64,000 bases of DNA from Zunongwangia endophytica (lineage in GTDB: Bacteria; Bacteroidota; Bacteroidia; Flavobacteriales; Flavobacteriaceae), in the NCBI RefSeq assembly GCF_030409505.1, contig NZ_JAUFPZ010000002.1, positions 3,231,501 through 3,295,500 on the forward strand, read 5' to 3'. A program made the position numbers and the translations under genes. Under the pieces are notes generated by a model that worked only from the letters and a program-made list of their open reading frames with translations, did no database searches and was not told the DNA's origin. This document shows, piece after piece, positions 27,457 to 37,557 of the stretch. The stretch's first letter is position 1, and each line of letters begins with the position of its first letter.

Positions 27457-28122
27457 ATGTCAATGACATTAATAAATTTTGTTCAGAAAAGTAAACTTCC
27501 GACTAAAACTGAACTTGAAGATAAAATTAAGGAGATAGGTTATGATTTTAAATTCTTAAATGACTTTGAAAAATTTGATGATTTCAACCAAATTGACTCG
27601 ATAGATTGTGTACTAAACGGAAATCAAACCTTTGTTGAAATTTATTTTAATCCAGCAACAGAAATTATTTCTGATTTTCCGAACCTAAAGAAAGATTTGT
27701 CGGACAAAGATTTTGGAATTTCATTTACGAGTGGTTCTGATGAATTAGTAAGTGCTTGCATAAGTATAATTTCAGTCGGACTTATTGACTTGAGTGAATC
27801 GGTCGTGTTGTATGCAGACGAAGAAAAACTTTATTCTCGAAAAATGTTAATTCAAGACATATCAAACTCTTTAGAATATAACACAGAAGAAACAAATCGC
27901 ATTATAAAGAAACATATCGCAGAAAATTTAAAATGTAAACAAACGTGGAAAAAAGAAAAAAGAAATAAAAAATTAACCGATATCGTACTTTGGAGTTTGC
28001 TAATTATTGGAATGGTTTTAATGAACAAAAAGATCATTTCTTGGCATATCCCTTGTTTCCTATTGATTTTAGTGCTAATTAAAAGTATAATTGAAAATAA
28101 TAAAGAAAGAAAATATAGATAA
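27457..28122 (+). CDS. Unrecognised protein with C-terminal membrane helices
   Basis: A 221-residue protein I do not recognise. Residues 1-165 look soluble, with an N-terminal alpha/beta stretch, and residues 175-215 contain two hydrophobic segments (VLWSLLIIGMVLMN and IPCFLLILVLIKSII) ending in a charged tail NKERKYR. It is very AT-rich and its codons look less regular than those of its neighbours. It stands alone between a beta-barrel gene and an oppositely oriented ABC gene. The downstream flank contains short nested palindromes (GCCAGTTGGC near 28132). Possible recent acquisition; function unknown. Confidence 0.7.
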   Translation: MSMTLINFVQKSKLPTKTELEDKIKEIGYDFKFLNDFEKFDDFNQIDSIDCVLNGNQTFVEIYFNPATEIISDFPNLKKDLSDKDFGISFTSGSDELVSACISIISVGLIDLSESVVLYADEEKLYSRKMLIQDISNSLEYNTEETNRIIKKHIAENLKCKQTWKKEKRNKKLTDIVLWSLLIIGMVLMNKKIISWHIPCFLLILVLIKSIIENNKERKYR

Positions 28123-28230
28123 AAATAAAAAGCCAGTTGGCAAAAATGCAAAAGGCCAATCGCGGCAAAATTCTTAATCCATATTCGCTGTTTTTAGCTA
28201 TATTTCTTTTAAGTGGATAAGTCTGACTAA

Positions 28231-29223
28231 TCAGCCGCGACTGTCCATATTAGAAAACGTTCTTTTTTGTATCAAAAGCTTTGAAATCTGAAAGTAAATA
28301 GGAGCACCTGATGGAATAGCAGCACTATGTTCAGCAAAAACAATGTTACCGTTAAGATCTGCTTCAATTAAATAATTACTGCCTTTAAAATAGGATTCAA
28401 TAACCGTTGCTTTAATTGCCGATTTTCGGCTCACTTTTATTTCTTCAGGGTAAAGAATGATCTTTTTTTCTGAAGTTTCATTTTGTACAATGTCTTTTAG
28501 CATCACTTCGTTAACGTCGCCAAACAAAGAAGCGACATACGTATTTGGTGGACGGTTATATAATTCTTCGGGACTTGCTTTTGCATAGATTTTATGATCT
28601 TTTAAAACCATCGTAGTATCAGCAAAAGAAAGTGCATCAGTGATATCGTGCGTCGCGATAATACAGGTAATATTCTGCTCTTTTAAGTATTTAAAAACTT
28701 TTCTCCGTAAATTATTTTTTCTGAAATGATCAATATGACTAAAAGGCTCATCGAGTAAAACCAGTTCTGGTTCTTTGGCAAGAGCGCGAGCAAGCGCCAC
28801 GCGTTGTTGTTGGCCACCGCTAAGAAGTTTGGTCTTTTTATCGGCCATATCTTCCATTTCAACCACCTCCAATAATTCCTGAATTCGCTTTTTCTTTTTT
28901 ACCGGATACATGTTGCTTAGATATTTTCCTACATTATCGGCAACACTTAGCGGAAGCATCAAATCGAAATCCTGCGCCAAATATTTGATAAAATCTTCTC
29001 CTGGAACAAGGTTGAATCTTGGGCCTAACAATTCTTCTTCTCCCCAAAAAATCTTACCATCGGTATGTAAAAGTCCGTAGATAAGCTGAAGTAAGGTGCT
29101 TTTACCGCAGCCACTTTCACCAATTATCGAAATGTTTTCTCCGCGTTTTGCGTTGAAATTAATATGGTCCAATACCTGTTCTCCATTCTCGTAGGTAAAA
29201 GATACATTTTTAAGCTTCAGCAT
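28231..29223 (-). CDS. ABC transporter ATP-binding protein without a neighbouring permease
   Basis: A 330-residue ATPase: Walker A GESGCGKST (about 35-43), signature LSGGQQQRVALARALA (about 135-150), Walker B LVLLDEPFSHID (about 157-168), switch His in IATHDITDA. After the nucleotide-binding domain (about 1-235) there is an extra C-terminal domain with a TOBE-like beta pattern, as in importer ATPases of the PotA/FbpC/ModC type. No permease or binding-protein gene lies beside it, so it is an orphan ATPase here. Substrate unknown. Confidence 0.88.
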   Translation of the reverse strand: MLKLKNVSFTYENGEQVLDHINFNAKRGENISIIGESGCGKSTLLQLIYGLLHTDGKIFWGEEELLGPRFNLVPGEDFIKYLAQDFDLMLPLSVADNVGKYLSNMYPVKKKKRIQELLEVVEMEDMADKKTKLLSGGQQQRVALARALAKEPELVLLDEPFSHIDHFRKNNLRRKVFKYLKEQNITCIIATHDITDALSFADTTMVLKDHKIYAKASPEELYNRPPNTYVASLFGDVNEVMLKDIVQNETSEKKIILYPEEIKVSRKSAIKATVIESYFKGSNYLIEADLNGNIVFAEHSAAIPSGAPIYFQISKLLIQKRTFSNMDSRG

Positions 29224-29285
29224 AAATAAGGCTTCATTTTAGGGAATTTGAAGATACCTAAATTTAAATCTTCCAAAAACAAAAA

Positions 29286-29322
29286 ACCGCCTGATTTTAA
29301 AATTCATTTAAAATCAAGCGGT
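29286..29322 (-). terminator. Terminator of the prolyl oligopeptidase gene
   Basis: A long hairpin with arms ACCGC-TGATTTTAAA and TTTAAAATCA-GCGGT; on the minus strand the stem is followed by a T-run (29277-29285). It lies between the peptidase stop and the ABC gene start. Confidence 0.8.
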
Positions 29323-29405
29323 AGAATTCTTTCAGAAAAAAATATGTCAGTATTTAAGAATATCGATATTTCAGCTTGTAAGAATGCATTCAGATATCCA
29401 ATACC

Positions 29406-31565
29406 TTAATCTTTTAATTCTTTGTTTTTACTCGGAAGCTTCTCAAATCCCATATTATATAAAGTAAAACCAAAAATATCAGCATATTCTTCAATAATCA
29501 TACTGGTTGGTTTTCCTGCACCGTGACCGGCTTTGGTTTCAATTCTAATAAGAACGGGTTCATTACCAGACTGTTTTTCTTGTAATTCTGCAGCAAATTT
29601 AAATGAATGCGCAGGAACAACACGATCATCATGATCGCCCGTAGTCACTAAAGTTGCCGGATATTCTGTTCCTTCCTTTACATTATGAACGGGAGAATAA
29701 TTGTAGATATAATCGAACATTTCTTTACTATCCTCAGATGTTCCATAATCGTAAGCCCATCCTGCTCCTGCAGTAAACGTATGGTATCGTAACATATCCA
29801 TCACGCCAACAGCAGGCAATGCTACCTTCATAAGATCTGGTCTTTGCGTCATTGTAGCACCAACCAATAAACCACCGTTAGAACCTCCTCTAATGGCTAA
29901 ATAATCTTTAGATGTGTATTTGTTTTCAATTAAATATTCTGCAGCAGCGATAAAATCGTCAAATACGTTTTGCTTTTGCATTTTGGTACCGGCATCATGC
30001 CATTCACGACCATATTCTCCGCCACCGCGAAGATTTGGTACAGCATAAACGCCGCCTTGCTCTAACCAAACTGCATTTGCAGTGCTAAATGAGGGGGTTA
30101 AACTAATATTGAATCCGCCGTAACCGTAAAGTATCGTTGGATTTTTACCATTAAGATCAATGCCTTTTTTAGCAGTAATTATCATTGGTATTTTAGTGCC
30201 GTCTTTCGATTTGTAAAAAACTTGTCTGCTTTCGTAATCTTCGGGATTGAATTTGATATTTGGCTTGTTGTAAACTTCTGAAGTTCCCTCTTCAATATCA
30301 TATTTGTAAATCGTGCCTGGGGTTACATAGTTCGTAAAAGAATAATAAAGAGTTTTGTCCTCTTTTTTAGCACCAAAACCACCGGCAGAACCTAATCCCG
30401 GTAATTCTACTTCGCGAACAAGATTTCCGTCGTAATCATATTGTTTTACTTTAGATACGGCATCGACCATATATTCAGTAAAAAAGTATCCGCCCCCAGT
30501 AGATGGACTAAGTACATTTTCGGTTTCAGCAATAAAATCTTTCCAATTTTCTGGCTCTGGATTTGCTGCATCAACAGTTACTATTCGTTGGTTTGGTGCA
30601 TCAAGATTAGTTACAATATAAAGTTTGCTGCCTTCGTTTTCTATCACATACGTATCAGTATCTTCGTTGCCGATAATCGTTTTTAATTCAGGATTGCTTT
30701 TGGTAAGATCCATCATAAAAAGTTTCCCTCCAGATGTCGAATTTCGAGCTGAGATAAACAAATATCGATTGTCTTCACTAACACTACCGCCAACGTATCG
30801 ATGTTTTTGGTCAGCGTTGCCACCAAAGATCATTTTATCTTCTGTTTGCGGCGTACCAATTTTGTGGTAAAATAAACGGTGCTGATCGGTCTTTGCAGAA
30901 AGTTCGCTTCCTTCAGGCTTTTCGTAGCTGGAATAATAAAAACCTTCATTTCCTTTCCACGAAATTCCGCTAAACTTAATATCTTTCAAGGTATCTTCAG
31001 CAATCTCTTTCGTTTCAGCATCCAGCACAATTACTTTTCGCCAATCGCTACCGCCTTCAGAAATACTATAAGCTGCCATTTTTCCATTTTCAGAAAAACT
31101 TAATCCGCTTAAAGAAGTTGTGCCATCTTCACTAAACTTATTAGGATCTAAAAAGACCTCTGGCTTTTCCTCATCGTTTTTACGACGATAAAGCACATAT
31201 TGATTTTGCAATCCATCATTTTTAGAGAAATAAGTATAATCACCTTCCTGGTAGGGAGCGCCTATTTTCTCATAATTCCATATTTCAGAAAGGCGTTTTT
31301 TTAAGTCTTCTTTAAATGGTATCTTATCTAAATATCCAAAGGTAACTTCGTTCTGAGCCCTCACCCATTCTTCTGTCTCTTTGCTACGATCGTCTTCTAA
31401 CCAACGGTATGGATCTTTTACTTTTGTACCAAAATAATCGGTTACGGTATCTACTTTTTTAGTTTCAGGATAATTCAACGCAGTTTTTTCTTTTTTGGTT
31501 TTTTCAGAATCTTTACAGGAAGCAAGTGCTGCCAATGTAAAAACTCCAATCATTATTTTTTTCAT
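29406..31565 (-). CDS. Prolyl oligopeptidase family serine peptidase, lipoprotein
   Basis: A 719-residue S9A peptidase. The N-terminal [17 protein letters not shown] is a lipoprotein signal with Cys at 17, so the enzyme is membrane-anchored in the periplasm or outer membrane. A seven-bladed propeller domain (about 80-440) precedes the alpha/beta-hydrolase domain, with nucleophile motif GGSNGG (Ser at about 560), Asp in GDHDDRVVP and His in GAGHGAG. It cleaves after proline in short peptides by family knowledge. It is monocistronic, with its own terminator. Confidence 0.95.
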   Translation of the reverse strand: MKKIMIGVFTLAALASCKDSEKTKKEKTALNYPETKKVDTVTDYFGTKVKDPYRWLEDDRSKETEEWVRAQNEVTFGYLDKIPFKEDLKKRLSEIWNYEKIGAPYQEGDYTYFSKNDGLQNQYVLYRRKNDEEKPEVFLDPNKFSEDGTTSLSGLSFSENGKMAAYSISEGGSDWRKVIVLDAETKEIAEDTLKDIKFSGISWKGNEGFYYSSYEKPEGSELSAKTDQHRLFYHKIGTPQTEDKMIFGGNADQKHRYVGGSVSEDNRYLFISARNSTSGGKLFMMDLTKSNPELKTIIGNEDTDTYVIENEGSKLYIVTNLDAPNQRIVTVDAANPEPENWKDFIAETENVLSPSTGGGYFFTEYMVDAVSKVKQYDYDGNLVREVELPGLGSAGGFGAKKEDKTLYYSFTNYVTPGTIYKYDIEEGTSEVYNKPNIKFNPEDYESRQVFYKSKDGTKIPMIITAKKGIDLNGKNPTILYGYGGFNISLTPSFSTANAVWLEQGGVYAVPNLRGGGEYGREWHDAGTKMQKQNVFDDFIAAAEYLIENKYTSKDYLAIRGGSNGGLLVGATMTQRPDLMKVALPAVGVMDMLRYHTFTAGAGWAYDYGTSEDSKEMFDYIYNYSPVHNVKEGTEYPATLVTTGDHDDRVVPAHSFKFAAELQEKQSGNEPVLIRIETKAGHGAGKPTSMIIEEYADIFGFTLYNMGFEKLPSKNKELKD

Positions 31566-31601
31566 ACGTGTGAGATTTTATGGAGAGCTTAAATTTATAA
31601 A

Positions 31602-31635
31602 TAAAAAACGAGGTTGCTGAAAAACAACAACCTCG
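31602..31635 (-). terminator. Terminator of asd
   Basis: CGAGGTTG (31609-31616) pairs with CAACCTCG (31628-31635), followed on the minus strand by six T, ending the asd transcript just before the peptidase gene. Confidence 0.8.
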
Positions 31636-31661
31636 CAAATATGAAGAGATAGAAAATTAAC

Positions 31662-32651
31662 TTAAACCAGCTTGTTTTCCATCAAATATTCAGCAATTTG
31701 TACTGCATTGGTAGCAGCTCCTTTACGAAGGTTATCTGCAACAACCCAAAGATTTAGAGAATTTGGCTGTGAAAAATCACGACGAATTCTTCCTACAAAG
31801 ACATCATTTTTACCTTCCGCATAAATTGGCATTGGGTAGGTGTTGGTATCTGGATTATCCTGTACGGTTACCCCAGGAAAATCATTTAGAAGTCTGCGAA
31901 CATCAGCTTCGGTAAAATCAGTTTCGAATTCAAGATTTACAGATTCACTATGGCCTCCCACAACCGGAATACGAATGGCGGTAGCGGTTACTGAAACTGA
32001 ATCATCACCTAAAATCTTTTTGGTTTCGTTAGTAAGCTTCATTTCTTCTTTGGTGTATCCATTATCCTGAAATACATCGCAGTGTGGTAAAGCATTACGG
32101 TGAATAGGGTAAGGATATGCCATCTCACCTTCTTTACCTGCGTATTCGTTTTCTAATTGTTGTACTGCTTTAACGCCAGTACCTGTAATCGACTGATATG
32201 TTGAAATCACTGCACGTTTGATTTTATATTTATCATGCAATGGTTTTAAAGCCATTAATAACTGAATGGTTGAACAGTTAGGATTGGCAATAATTTTATC
32301 TTCTTTTGTTAATTCTGAAGCATTTATTTCTGGAATCACCAACTTCTTTGAAGGATCCATTCTCCATGCTGAAGAATTATCGATAACAGTCGTACCGTTT
32401 TCAGCAAATTTTGGTGCCCATTCTAAAGAAGTATCGCCTCCTGCCGAGAAAATAGCGATCTCTGGTTTAGCAGCAACAGCATCAGCAAGACTAATAATCG
32501 AGTATTCTTTATCTTTATAGCTTACTTTTTTTCCAACAGATTTTTCTGAAGCCACCGGTAATAATTCGGTGATTGGAAAATCTCTTTCAGCTAGTACTTT
32601 TAACATAACCTGCCCTACCATTCCGGTAGCGCCAACAACTGCTACTTTCAT
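31662..32651 (-). CDS. asd: Aspartate-semialdehyde dehydrogenase
   Basis: A 329-residue NADP-dependent enzyme making aspartate semialdehyde for lysine/diaminopimelate, threonine and methionine. It has the N-terminal nucleotide-binding motif VGATGMVGQVMLKVL, the active-site C126 in NPNCSTIQ, and the substrate-binding region PVVGGHSESVN with its His. Length is standard. A short perfect hairpin lies in its probable leader (32666-32681). It is single, with its own terminator. Confidence 0.96.
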   Translation of the reverse strand: MKVAVVGATGMVGQVMLKVLAERDFPITELLPVASEKSVGKKVSYKDKEYSIISLADAVAAKPEIAIFSAGGDTSLEWAPKFAENGTTVIDNSSAWRMDPSKKLVIPEINASELTKEDKIIANPNCSTIQLLMALKPLHDKYKIKRAVISTYQSITGTGVKAVQQLENEYAGKEGEMAYPYPIHRNALPHCDVFQDNGYTKEEMKLTNETKKILGDDSVSVTATAIRIPVVGGHSESVNLEFETDFTEADVRRLLNDFPGVTVQDNPDTNTYPMPIYAEGKNDVFVGRIRRDFSQPNSLNLWVVADNLRKGAATNAVQIAEYLMENKLV

Positions 32652-32665
32652 TATTTATCAATTTT

Positions 32666-32681
32666 ATCTGCCTTCGCAGAT
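32666..32681 (-). promoter_or_regulatory. Leader hairpin upstream of asd
   Basis: ATCTGC and GCAGAT form a perfect 6-bp stem with a four-base loop, 15 bases before the asd ATG. A TACATTTG -7 match on the minus strand (32711-32718) suggests transcription starts near 32706, placing the hairpin in the 5' leader. Regulatory role unproven. Confidence 0.4.
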
Positions 32682-32710
32682 GGTTTTAGTAATTAATTAA
32701 GATGTTATTA

Positions 32711-32718
32711 CAAATGTA
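32711..32718 (-). promoter_or_regulatory. -7 element before asd
   Basis: On the minus strand this reads TACATTTG, matching TAnnTTTG; no clear TTTG at -33. Confidence 0.4.
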
Positions 32719-32801
32719 TCATAGCTGTTGGGATCTATCGATCTATTACGATAATTTTTTAAGGTTAAATGAAGTTTTTAAACGTATTTGTAGTTTTTGT
32801 T

Positions 32802-32833
32802 AAAAAAAAGACCCCTCTTAAATAGAGGGGTTT
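32802..32833 (-). terminator. Terminator of mscL
   Basis: AACCCCTCT and AGAGGGGT form a GC-rich stem around a TTAA-type loop; on the minus strand it runs into eight T. Confidence 0.82.
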
Positions 32834-32891
32834 GATTATACATATTGCTACTTAAAATGTGCAGTATAGCGGTGCACTTATTGTTGAAATA

Positions 32892-33332
32892 CTACTGAGG
32901 AGTAGTACCGTTTTGTTTTTTCAATTCGTCCCTAATTTGGGCTAAAAGCTCTTCCTGTGAAGGCCCTTTTGGAGCAGCAACAGGTTTTGGATCTTCTTTT
33001 ATCTTTGTTTTTTCGTAAGCTCTTAAAAACAAAAATATGAAAATTGCAACGATTAGAAAATTTATAATCGCCTGGATAAGATTACCATAAGTGAGTACTG
33101 CAGCTTTAGCTTCTCTTGCAGCATCCAAATTAGCGTAGGTTTGCCCGTCTAGAGCAATAAACTTTCTTGTAAAATCTCTACCTCCCGTAAGTACGCCAAT
33201 AATTGGGGTAATTACATCTTTAACAACAGAATCTACAATGGTTTTAAAAGCAGCACCAATTACAACGGCTGTAGCCAATGCAACGATATCCCCCTTCATT
33301 ATAAATTTCTTAAAATCGGAATACAAACTCAT
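32892..33332 (-). CDS. mscL: Large-conductance mechanosensitive channel
   Basis: A 146-residue inner-membrane channel that opens on membrane tension to release solutes during osmotic downshock. The N-terminal amphipathic helix [20 protein letters not shown] leads into TM1 (about 15-45), a periplasmic loop (about 46-75), TM2 (about 78-102) and a cytoplasmic helix ending [15 protein letters not shown]. Family-standard length. It has its own terminator and lies 48 bases downstream of alr on the same strand. Confidence 0.96.
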   Translation of the reverse strand: MSLYSDFKKFIMKGDIVALATAVVIGAAFKTIVDSVVKDVITPIIGVLTGGRDFTRKFIALDGQTYANLDAAREAKAAVLTYGNLIQAIINFLIVAIFIFLFLRAYEKTKIKEDPKPVAAPKGPSQEELLAQIRDELKKQNGTTPQ

Positions 33333-33380
33333 TATTATAGTTTTAGGTATTACGATATTACAGAAAAAATAAATAAGAAT

Positions 33381-34487
33381 TTATTCTATTATGTGTCTTT
33401 TAACTCTCTGGGAGATAGCGGTTACGAGCTCGTAAGAAATAGTGCCAGCTTTATTCGCAAATTTTTCAGCGCTTCTTTCTTTTCCGAAGAAAATTGCTTC
33501 ATCGCCTTCTTTGCAATTGATATCAGTTACATCGACCATCAGCATATCCATACATACATTACCAATAATTGGCGCTTCTTTACCATTAATTAAAACTGAA
33601 GTTTTCTCTTTGCCATAGATCCTGCTAATGCCGTCGGCATGGCCAAGCGGTAAGGTTGCCGTTGTGGTATCTCTTTTGGCAATGTAACCACGATTGTACC
33701 CAACGCTTTCCCCTTCTTTAATACGATGAATTTGAGAAATAATTGTTTTGAGTGTAGCAACAGGTTTTAGATTAGAATCATGCTTGGTAGAATTACCGTA
33801 GCCATAAAGACCTATGCCACTTCTAACCATATCGAAGCTAGCTTCAGGGTAATTTAGAATTCCGGAAGTATTGCAGAGATGTCGTATAATTTTGTGATCA
33901 AAAGCTGCAATTATTTTTTCTGAAGTGGCTATAAAATTTACAATCTGAGATTTTGTAAAATCTCTTAAAGCCATATCCTCGCTTGCCGCAAGGTGAGAAT
34001 ACATACCTACCAGTTTTATGGCTGAAGTATTTTGGAAAACTGAAATAACTTCATCTATATCCGCGGGATCAAAACCAAGACGATTTAAACCTGTATTTAT
34101 ATTTATATGGACAGCATAATCTTCAAGATTAAGCTTTTCTGCTGTAACAATAAATTCTTTTAGAATATGTAAACTATATAAACTGGGCGTAAGACAATGA
34201 TCAATTAATGTTTTGAAACTATGCGTTTGCGGGTGAAGCACCAATACCGGCTTTGTGATTCCACCAACTCTAATGGTTTCTCCTTCTTTGGTATAAGCTA
34301 CCGCAAAATGATCGACACCAATTTTTTCCAATCTCTTCGCAATAGCAACCGAATCGCTTCCGTAGGCAAAAGCTTTTACCACACCAAGCATTTTTATACC
34401 TGGCGTAATTTTAGATCTTAAATATTGGTAATTATGTTCTAAAGAATTTAGATCGATTTCAAGAATAGTCTCCTGAGCTTTAGGCAT
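33381..34487 (-). CDS. alr: Alanine racemase
   Basis: A 368-residue PLP enzyme that makes D-alanine for peptidoglycan. The PLP lysine is K38 in [11 protein letters not shown], and the catalytic Tyr lies in [10 protein letters not shown] near residue 260. The N-terminal barrel (about 1-240) and C-terminal beta domain are complete. It overlaps the upstream thymidine kinase gene by eight bases, so the two form an operon. Cytoplasmic. Confidence 0.95.
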   Translation of the reverse strand: MPKAQETILEIDLNSLEHNYQYLRSKITPGIKMLGVVKAFAYGSDSVAIAKRLEKIGVDHFAVAYTKEGETIRVGGITKPVLVLHPQTHSFKTLIDHCLTPSLYSLHILKEFIVTAEKLNLEDYAVHININTGLNRLGFDPADIDEVISVFQNTSAIKLVGMYSHLAASEDMALRDFTKSQIVNFIATSEKIIAAFDHKIIRHLCNTSGILNYPEASFDMVRSGIGLYGYGNSTKHDSNLKPVATLKTIISQIHRIKEGESVGYNRGYIAKRDTTTATLPLGHADGISRIYGKEKTSVLINGKEAPIIGNVCMDMLMVDVTDINCKEGDEAIFFGKERSAEKFANKAGTISYELVTAISQRVKRHIIE

Positions 34488-35127
34488 TTTTTTCTTTTAA
34501 ATTGGGCTTAACTTCTTCCGCTTCCTTCACTTCAAGTTTTCTAATTTTTTCATTCTTCATTGCTCGGTAATACGCAGCTCTACTTAACGGCTCATATTCT
34601 TCGGTTTCACCAAGAAAAACTAAATCATCACTAACCGCTTTTCTAAAACTATATTGTGCAAGATTTCCGGTGCGGGTGCAAACAGCGTGGACTTTAGTTA
34701 CATATTCTGCAGTGGCCATAAGGTTAGGCATTGGGCCAAATGGATTTCCTTTAAAATCCATATCTAGACCTGCTACCACCACGCGAATTCCGCGGTTCGC
34801 AAGATCGTTACAAACCGTTACAATCTCATCATCAAAAAACTGAGCTTCATCGATTCCTACAACTTCGCAACCATCTGCAAGTAACCTTATGTTAGAAGCA
34901 GATGGAACAGGTGTAGATCTAATTTCGTTAGCATCATGAGAGACAACCATTTCCTCGTCGTATCGAGTATCGATCGCCGGTTTAAAGATTTCTACTTTTT
35001 GTTTTGCAAATTGGGCTCGCTTAAGGCGACGGATTAGTTCCTCGGTCTTTCCGGAGAACATACTACCGCAAATAACCTCTATCCAGCCAAATTGCTCTTC
35101 GTGATTTACTGTATTTTCGAGAAACAT
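34480..35127 (-). CDS. tdk: Thymidine kinase
   Basis: A 215-residue TK1-type enzyme that phosphorylates thymidine. It has P-loop [15 protein letters not shown] (about 22-36), GIDEAQFF (about 95, with the catalytic Glu) and the thymidine-binding loop around [13 protein letters not shown]. The zinc-lasso cysteines of the family are mostly gone: only one remains in [12 protein letters not shown] and none in the C-terminal YEPLSRA segment. The lid may be held without zinc. It overlaps alr by eight bases and is divergent from the next gene. Confidence 0.93.
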   Translation of the reverse strand: MFLENTVNHEEQFGWIEVICGSMFSGKTEELIRRLKRAQFAKQKVEIFKPAIDTRYDEEMVVSHDANEIRSTPVPSASNIRLLADGCEVVGIDEAQFFDDEIVTVCNDLANRGIRVVVAGLDMDFKGNPFGPMPNLMATAEYVTKVHAVCTRTGNLAQYSFRKAVSDDLVFLGETEEYEPLSRAAYYRAMKNEKIRKLEVKEAEEVKPNLKEKNA

Positions 35128-35230
35128 TTTGTAATTTTCAGATCGAAATGGGAAACAACCTCTTTATCTATAAAGGTGGAACAAATTTATTAAAAATCCA
35201 ACCCTGTAAGTAGGGCTAATCACTAAAGTT

Positions 35231-36256
35231 ATGAAGAAGAAAATAGAAGCTGAATTGAAAAAGCTGGCACAAAACATACTTGATGGAGATGCAGAAAAGC
35301 ATGTGGATCAGCTGAAGCAGGAGGCTAAAGTTCTTTATGAAAAACTTACAATATTACAATTTACATTTTCGAATTTAGAGGAGGATCAACCTAAAGAGCA
35401 GCAGGCTCCTGTAGCAACAGTAAGTTATGCCGATGATACTTCTGCTCCCTCAAAACCGCAAGCTTCAAGAACGCAATCACAAACTACAAATAGAGAAGGC
35501 AACTACTATGTGCCAGACGGGACAGAGTTTAATGATAGCGATGCTATAACCGAACCTGCTACGGAAAAAATTAAAGATATCGTTGCCCAGATGCCACCAG
35601 AAACCGAAGGTTTGGATCGCTTAATGCAGGCAATTAACGAAGACTGGTCTAATATAAAACCTGAATTAGAGGAGCATCCAGATCCCAATTGGCCAACATC
35701 TGAAAAGACCACAGAACCAGAAGTTAAACCTGAGGAACCAGAAACTCCAATAGCACCAGAAATTCCTGAAGAGCATTTTGCTGAACCACCAGTATTTGAA
35801 CCAAAGGAAGAAGAGAAAAGTGCTAAGCCAGAACCTGAAGAAACTCCAAAACCTAAGCAAGAAGAGCCGAAATTATTTGATGAGGTTGAACCTGAAAAAC
35901 CAGAAGAATCTGACGCCGGTGATTTTAGACAAATAGGAGTAGATTATGATAATCTTCCAGATTTTGAGCCGCTGAATAATAAACAAGGATCAAATCGTCC
36001 AAAATCGATAAACGATCGCTTAAAAAGCGGAATTAGTATTGGTCTTAATGATCGGTTGGCCTATATCAAACATCTTTTTAATGGTGATGCTGCAGATTAT
36101 AACCGAGTGTTATCCCAGTTAAATACATTTAGCGATTTTACCGAAGCTTATAAATTTATTCAGATGGTGGTAAAGCCAGACTATAATAATTGGGAAGGAA
36201 AAGAACAGTACGAAGATCGATTTGTACAGGTAATAGCAAACAAATTTCAACAGTAA
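35231..36256 (+). CDS. Conserved acidic protein with disordered Pro/Glu-rich middle
   Basis: A 341-residue protein without a named function. Residues 1-55 form a predicted helix or coiled coil (KKKIEAELKKLAQNILDG). Residues about 60-240 are low-complexity and Pro/Glu-rich, likely disordered. The C-terminal 85 residues (from INDRLKSGISIGLNDRLAYI) look folded and include HLFNGDAADYNRVLSQL, the best-conserved looking part. There is no signal peptide. It lies 3 bases upstream of rsmI, suggesting a link to translation or the ribosome, which is inference only. Confidence 0.8.
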   Translation: MKKKIEAELKKLAQNILDGDAEKHVDQLKQEAKVLYEKLTILQFTFSNLEEDQPKEQQAPVATVSYADDTSAPSKPQASRTQSQTTNREGNYYVPDGTEFNDSDAITEPATEKIKDIVAQMPPETEGLDRLMQAINEDWSNIKPELEEHPDPNWPTSEKTTEPEVKPEEPETPIAPEIPEEHFAEPPVFEPKEEEKSAKPEPEETPKPKQEEPKLFDEVEPEKPEESDAGDFRQIGVDYDNLPDFEPLNNKQGSNRPKSINDRLKSGISIGLNDRLAYIKHLFNGDAADYNRVLSQLNTFSDFTEAYKFIQMVVKPDYNNWEGKEQYEDRFVQVIANKFQQ

Positions 36257-36259
36257 TTT

Positions 36260-36931
36260 ATGGGAAAACTTTTTTTGGTTCCCACTCCAATAGGAAATCT
36301 TGAAGACATTACTTTTAGAGCCATCAGGGTTTTAAAAGAAGTAGATTTAATTCTTGCAGAGGATACCCGAAATAGTGGTAAGCTTTTAAAGCATTTTGAT
36401 ATTTCTACACCCATGCATAGTCACCATATGCATAATGAGCATAAGACAGTAGAAAACTTAGTAGCAAGATTGCAAGCCGGCGAAACTTTTGCTTTAATAA
36501 GCGATGCGGGAACACCGGCAATTTCAGACCCCGGGTTTTTATTAACTCGTGCTTGTGTTGAAGCAGGGATAGAAGTCGATTGTCTTCCCGGGGCTACAGC
36601 TTTTGTGCCAGCATTGGTTAATAGTGGTTTGCCTAATGATAAGTTTATATTCGAAGGGTTTTTACCAGTCAAAAAAGGGCGGCAAACGCGATTAAAGATT
36701 TTGGCAGAAGAAACTAGAACCATGATTTTCTACGAATCTCCGCACAAATTAATTAAAACACTCAATCATTTTTCTGAATATTTTGGTGCCGATCGGCAGG
36801 TTTCTGTTTCCAGAGAAATTACAAAACTTCACGAAGAAACTATAAGAGGTACTGCGGAAGAGGTTTTGAAACATTATACTCAAAAACCACCAAAAGGGGA
36901 AATCGTAATCATTGTAGCCGGCAAAAAATAA
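36260..36931 (+). CDS. rsmI: 16S rRNA (cytidine-1402-2'-O)-methyltransferase
   Basis: A 223-residue SAM-dependent methyltransferase of the tetrapyrrole-methylase fold that 2'-O-methylates C1402 of 16S rRNA. Signatures: LFLVPTPIGNLEDITFRA at the start, LAEDTRNSGKLLKHF, LISDAGTPAISDPGF and LPGATAFVPALVNSGLP, then FEGFLP. It stops exactly where the next gene starts (one shared base) and begins three bases after the preceding gene, giving a three-gene unit. Confidence 0.96.
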   Translation: MGKLFLVPTPIGNLEDITFRAIRVLKEVDLILAEDTRNSGKLLKHFDISTPMHSHHMHNEHKTVENLVARLQAGETFALISDAGTPAISDPGFLLTRACVEAGIEVDCLPGATAFVPALVNSGLPNDKFIFEGFLPVKKGRQTRLKILAEETRTMIFYESPHKLIKTLNHFSEYFGADRQVSVSREITKLHEETIRGTAEEVLKHYTQKPPKGEIVIIVAGKK

Positions 36932-37500
36932 TGCAGGATTTATTAAATGAAATACGCAGCTGTACGGTTTGTAAAGAGCATTTGCCTTTAGGACCTCGCC
37001 CAATTATTGAAGCGGTCGAGGGATCTAAAATCATATTAATTAGTCAGGCGCCAGGAAGAGTCGTTCATCAGTCGGGTGTTGCATGGAACGACCAAAGTGG
37101 TAAAAAGCTAAGAGATTGGTTGGGAGTAGATGAAAAAACCTTTTACAATCCGTCCAATTTTGCCGTTTTACCTATGGGTTTTTGCTATCCCGGAAAAGGC
37201 AAAACAGGAGATTTGCCACCAAGAAAAGAATGTGCTCCACTTTGGCATCATCAGGTATTTGAAAAGTTGGAAAATGTAAAGCTGAAAATTCTAATAGGTT
37301 CTTATGCGAGCAAATACTACTTACCCAAGTCGAAGCATAAAAATCTAACGCAAAAAGTAGCTAATTTCGAAGAGTTTATGCCAGAGTATTTACCTTTGCC
37401 GCACCCTTCGCCAGTCAATCGATTTTGGCGAATGAAGAATCCATGGTTCGAAGAAAGTATGATTCCCGAAGTTCAAAAAATAGTTCAGGAGATTTTATAA
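36931..37500 (+). CDS. Uracil-DNA glycosylase family protein
   Basis: A 189-residue protein of the UDG superfamily, cytoplasmic. Motif 1 appears as LISQAPGRVVHQSG (about residues 31-44), where related enzymes have GEAPG, and the C-terminal motif is LPHPSPVNRFWRM (about 153-165). Two early cysteines (CTVC, about 11-14) are present, but the four-cysteine iron-sulphur set of family 4 is not evident. It probably acts in base-excision repair, though the altered motif 1 leaves the substrate open. It shares one base with rsmI. Confidence 0.82.
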   Translation: MQDLLNEIRSCTVCKEHLPLGPRPIIEAVEGSKIILISQAPGRVVHQSGVAWNDQSGKKLRDWLGVDEKTFYNPSNFAVLPMGFCYPGKGKTGDLPPRKECAPLWHHQVFEKLENVKLKILIGSYASKYYLPKSKHKNLTQKVANFEEFMPEYLPLPHPSPVNRFWRMKNPWFEESMIPEVQKIVQEIL

Positions 37501-37533
37501 AAAAAAGTGCTATTCTTTTATAGAATAGCACTT
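37501..37533 (-). terminator. Terminator of the ankyrin gene
   Basis: AAGTGCTATTC (37505-37515) pairs perfectly with GAATAGCACTT (37523-37533); on the minus strand the stem is followed by T. It also lies just after the plus-strand glycosylase stop. Confidence 0.8.
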
Positions 37534-37557
37534 CAGGCTTAATTCAAAATAATATAA

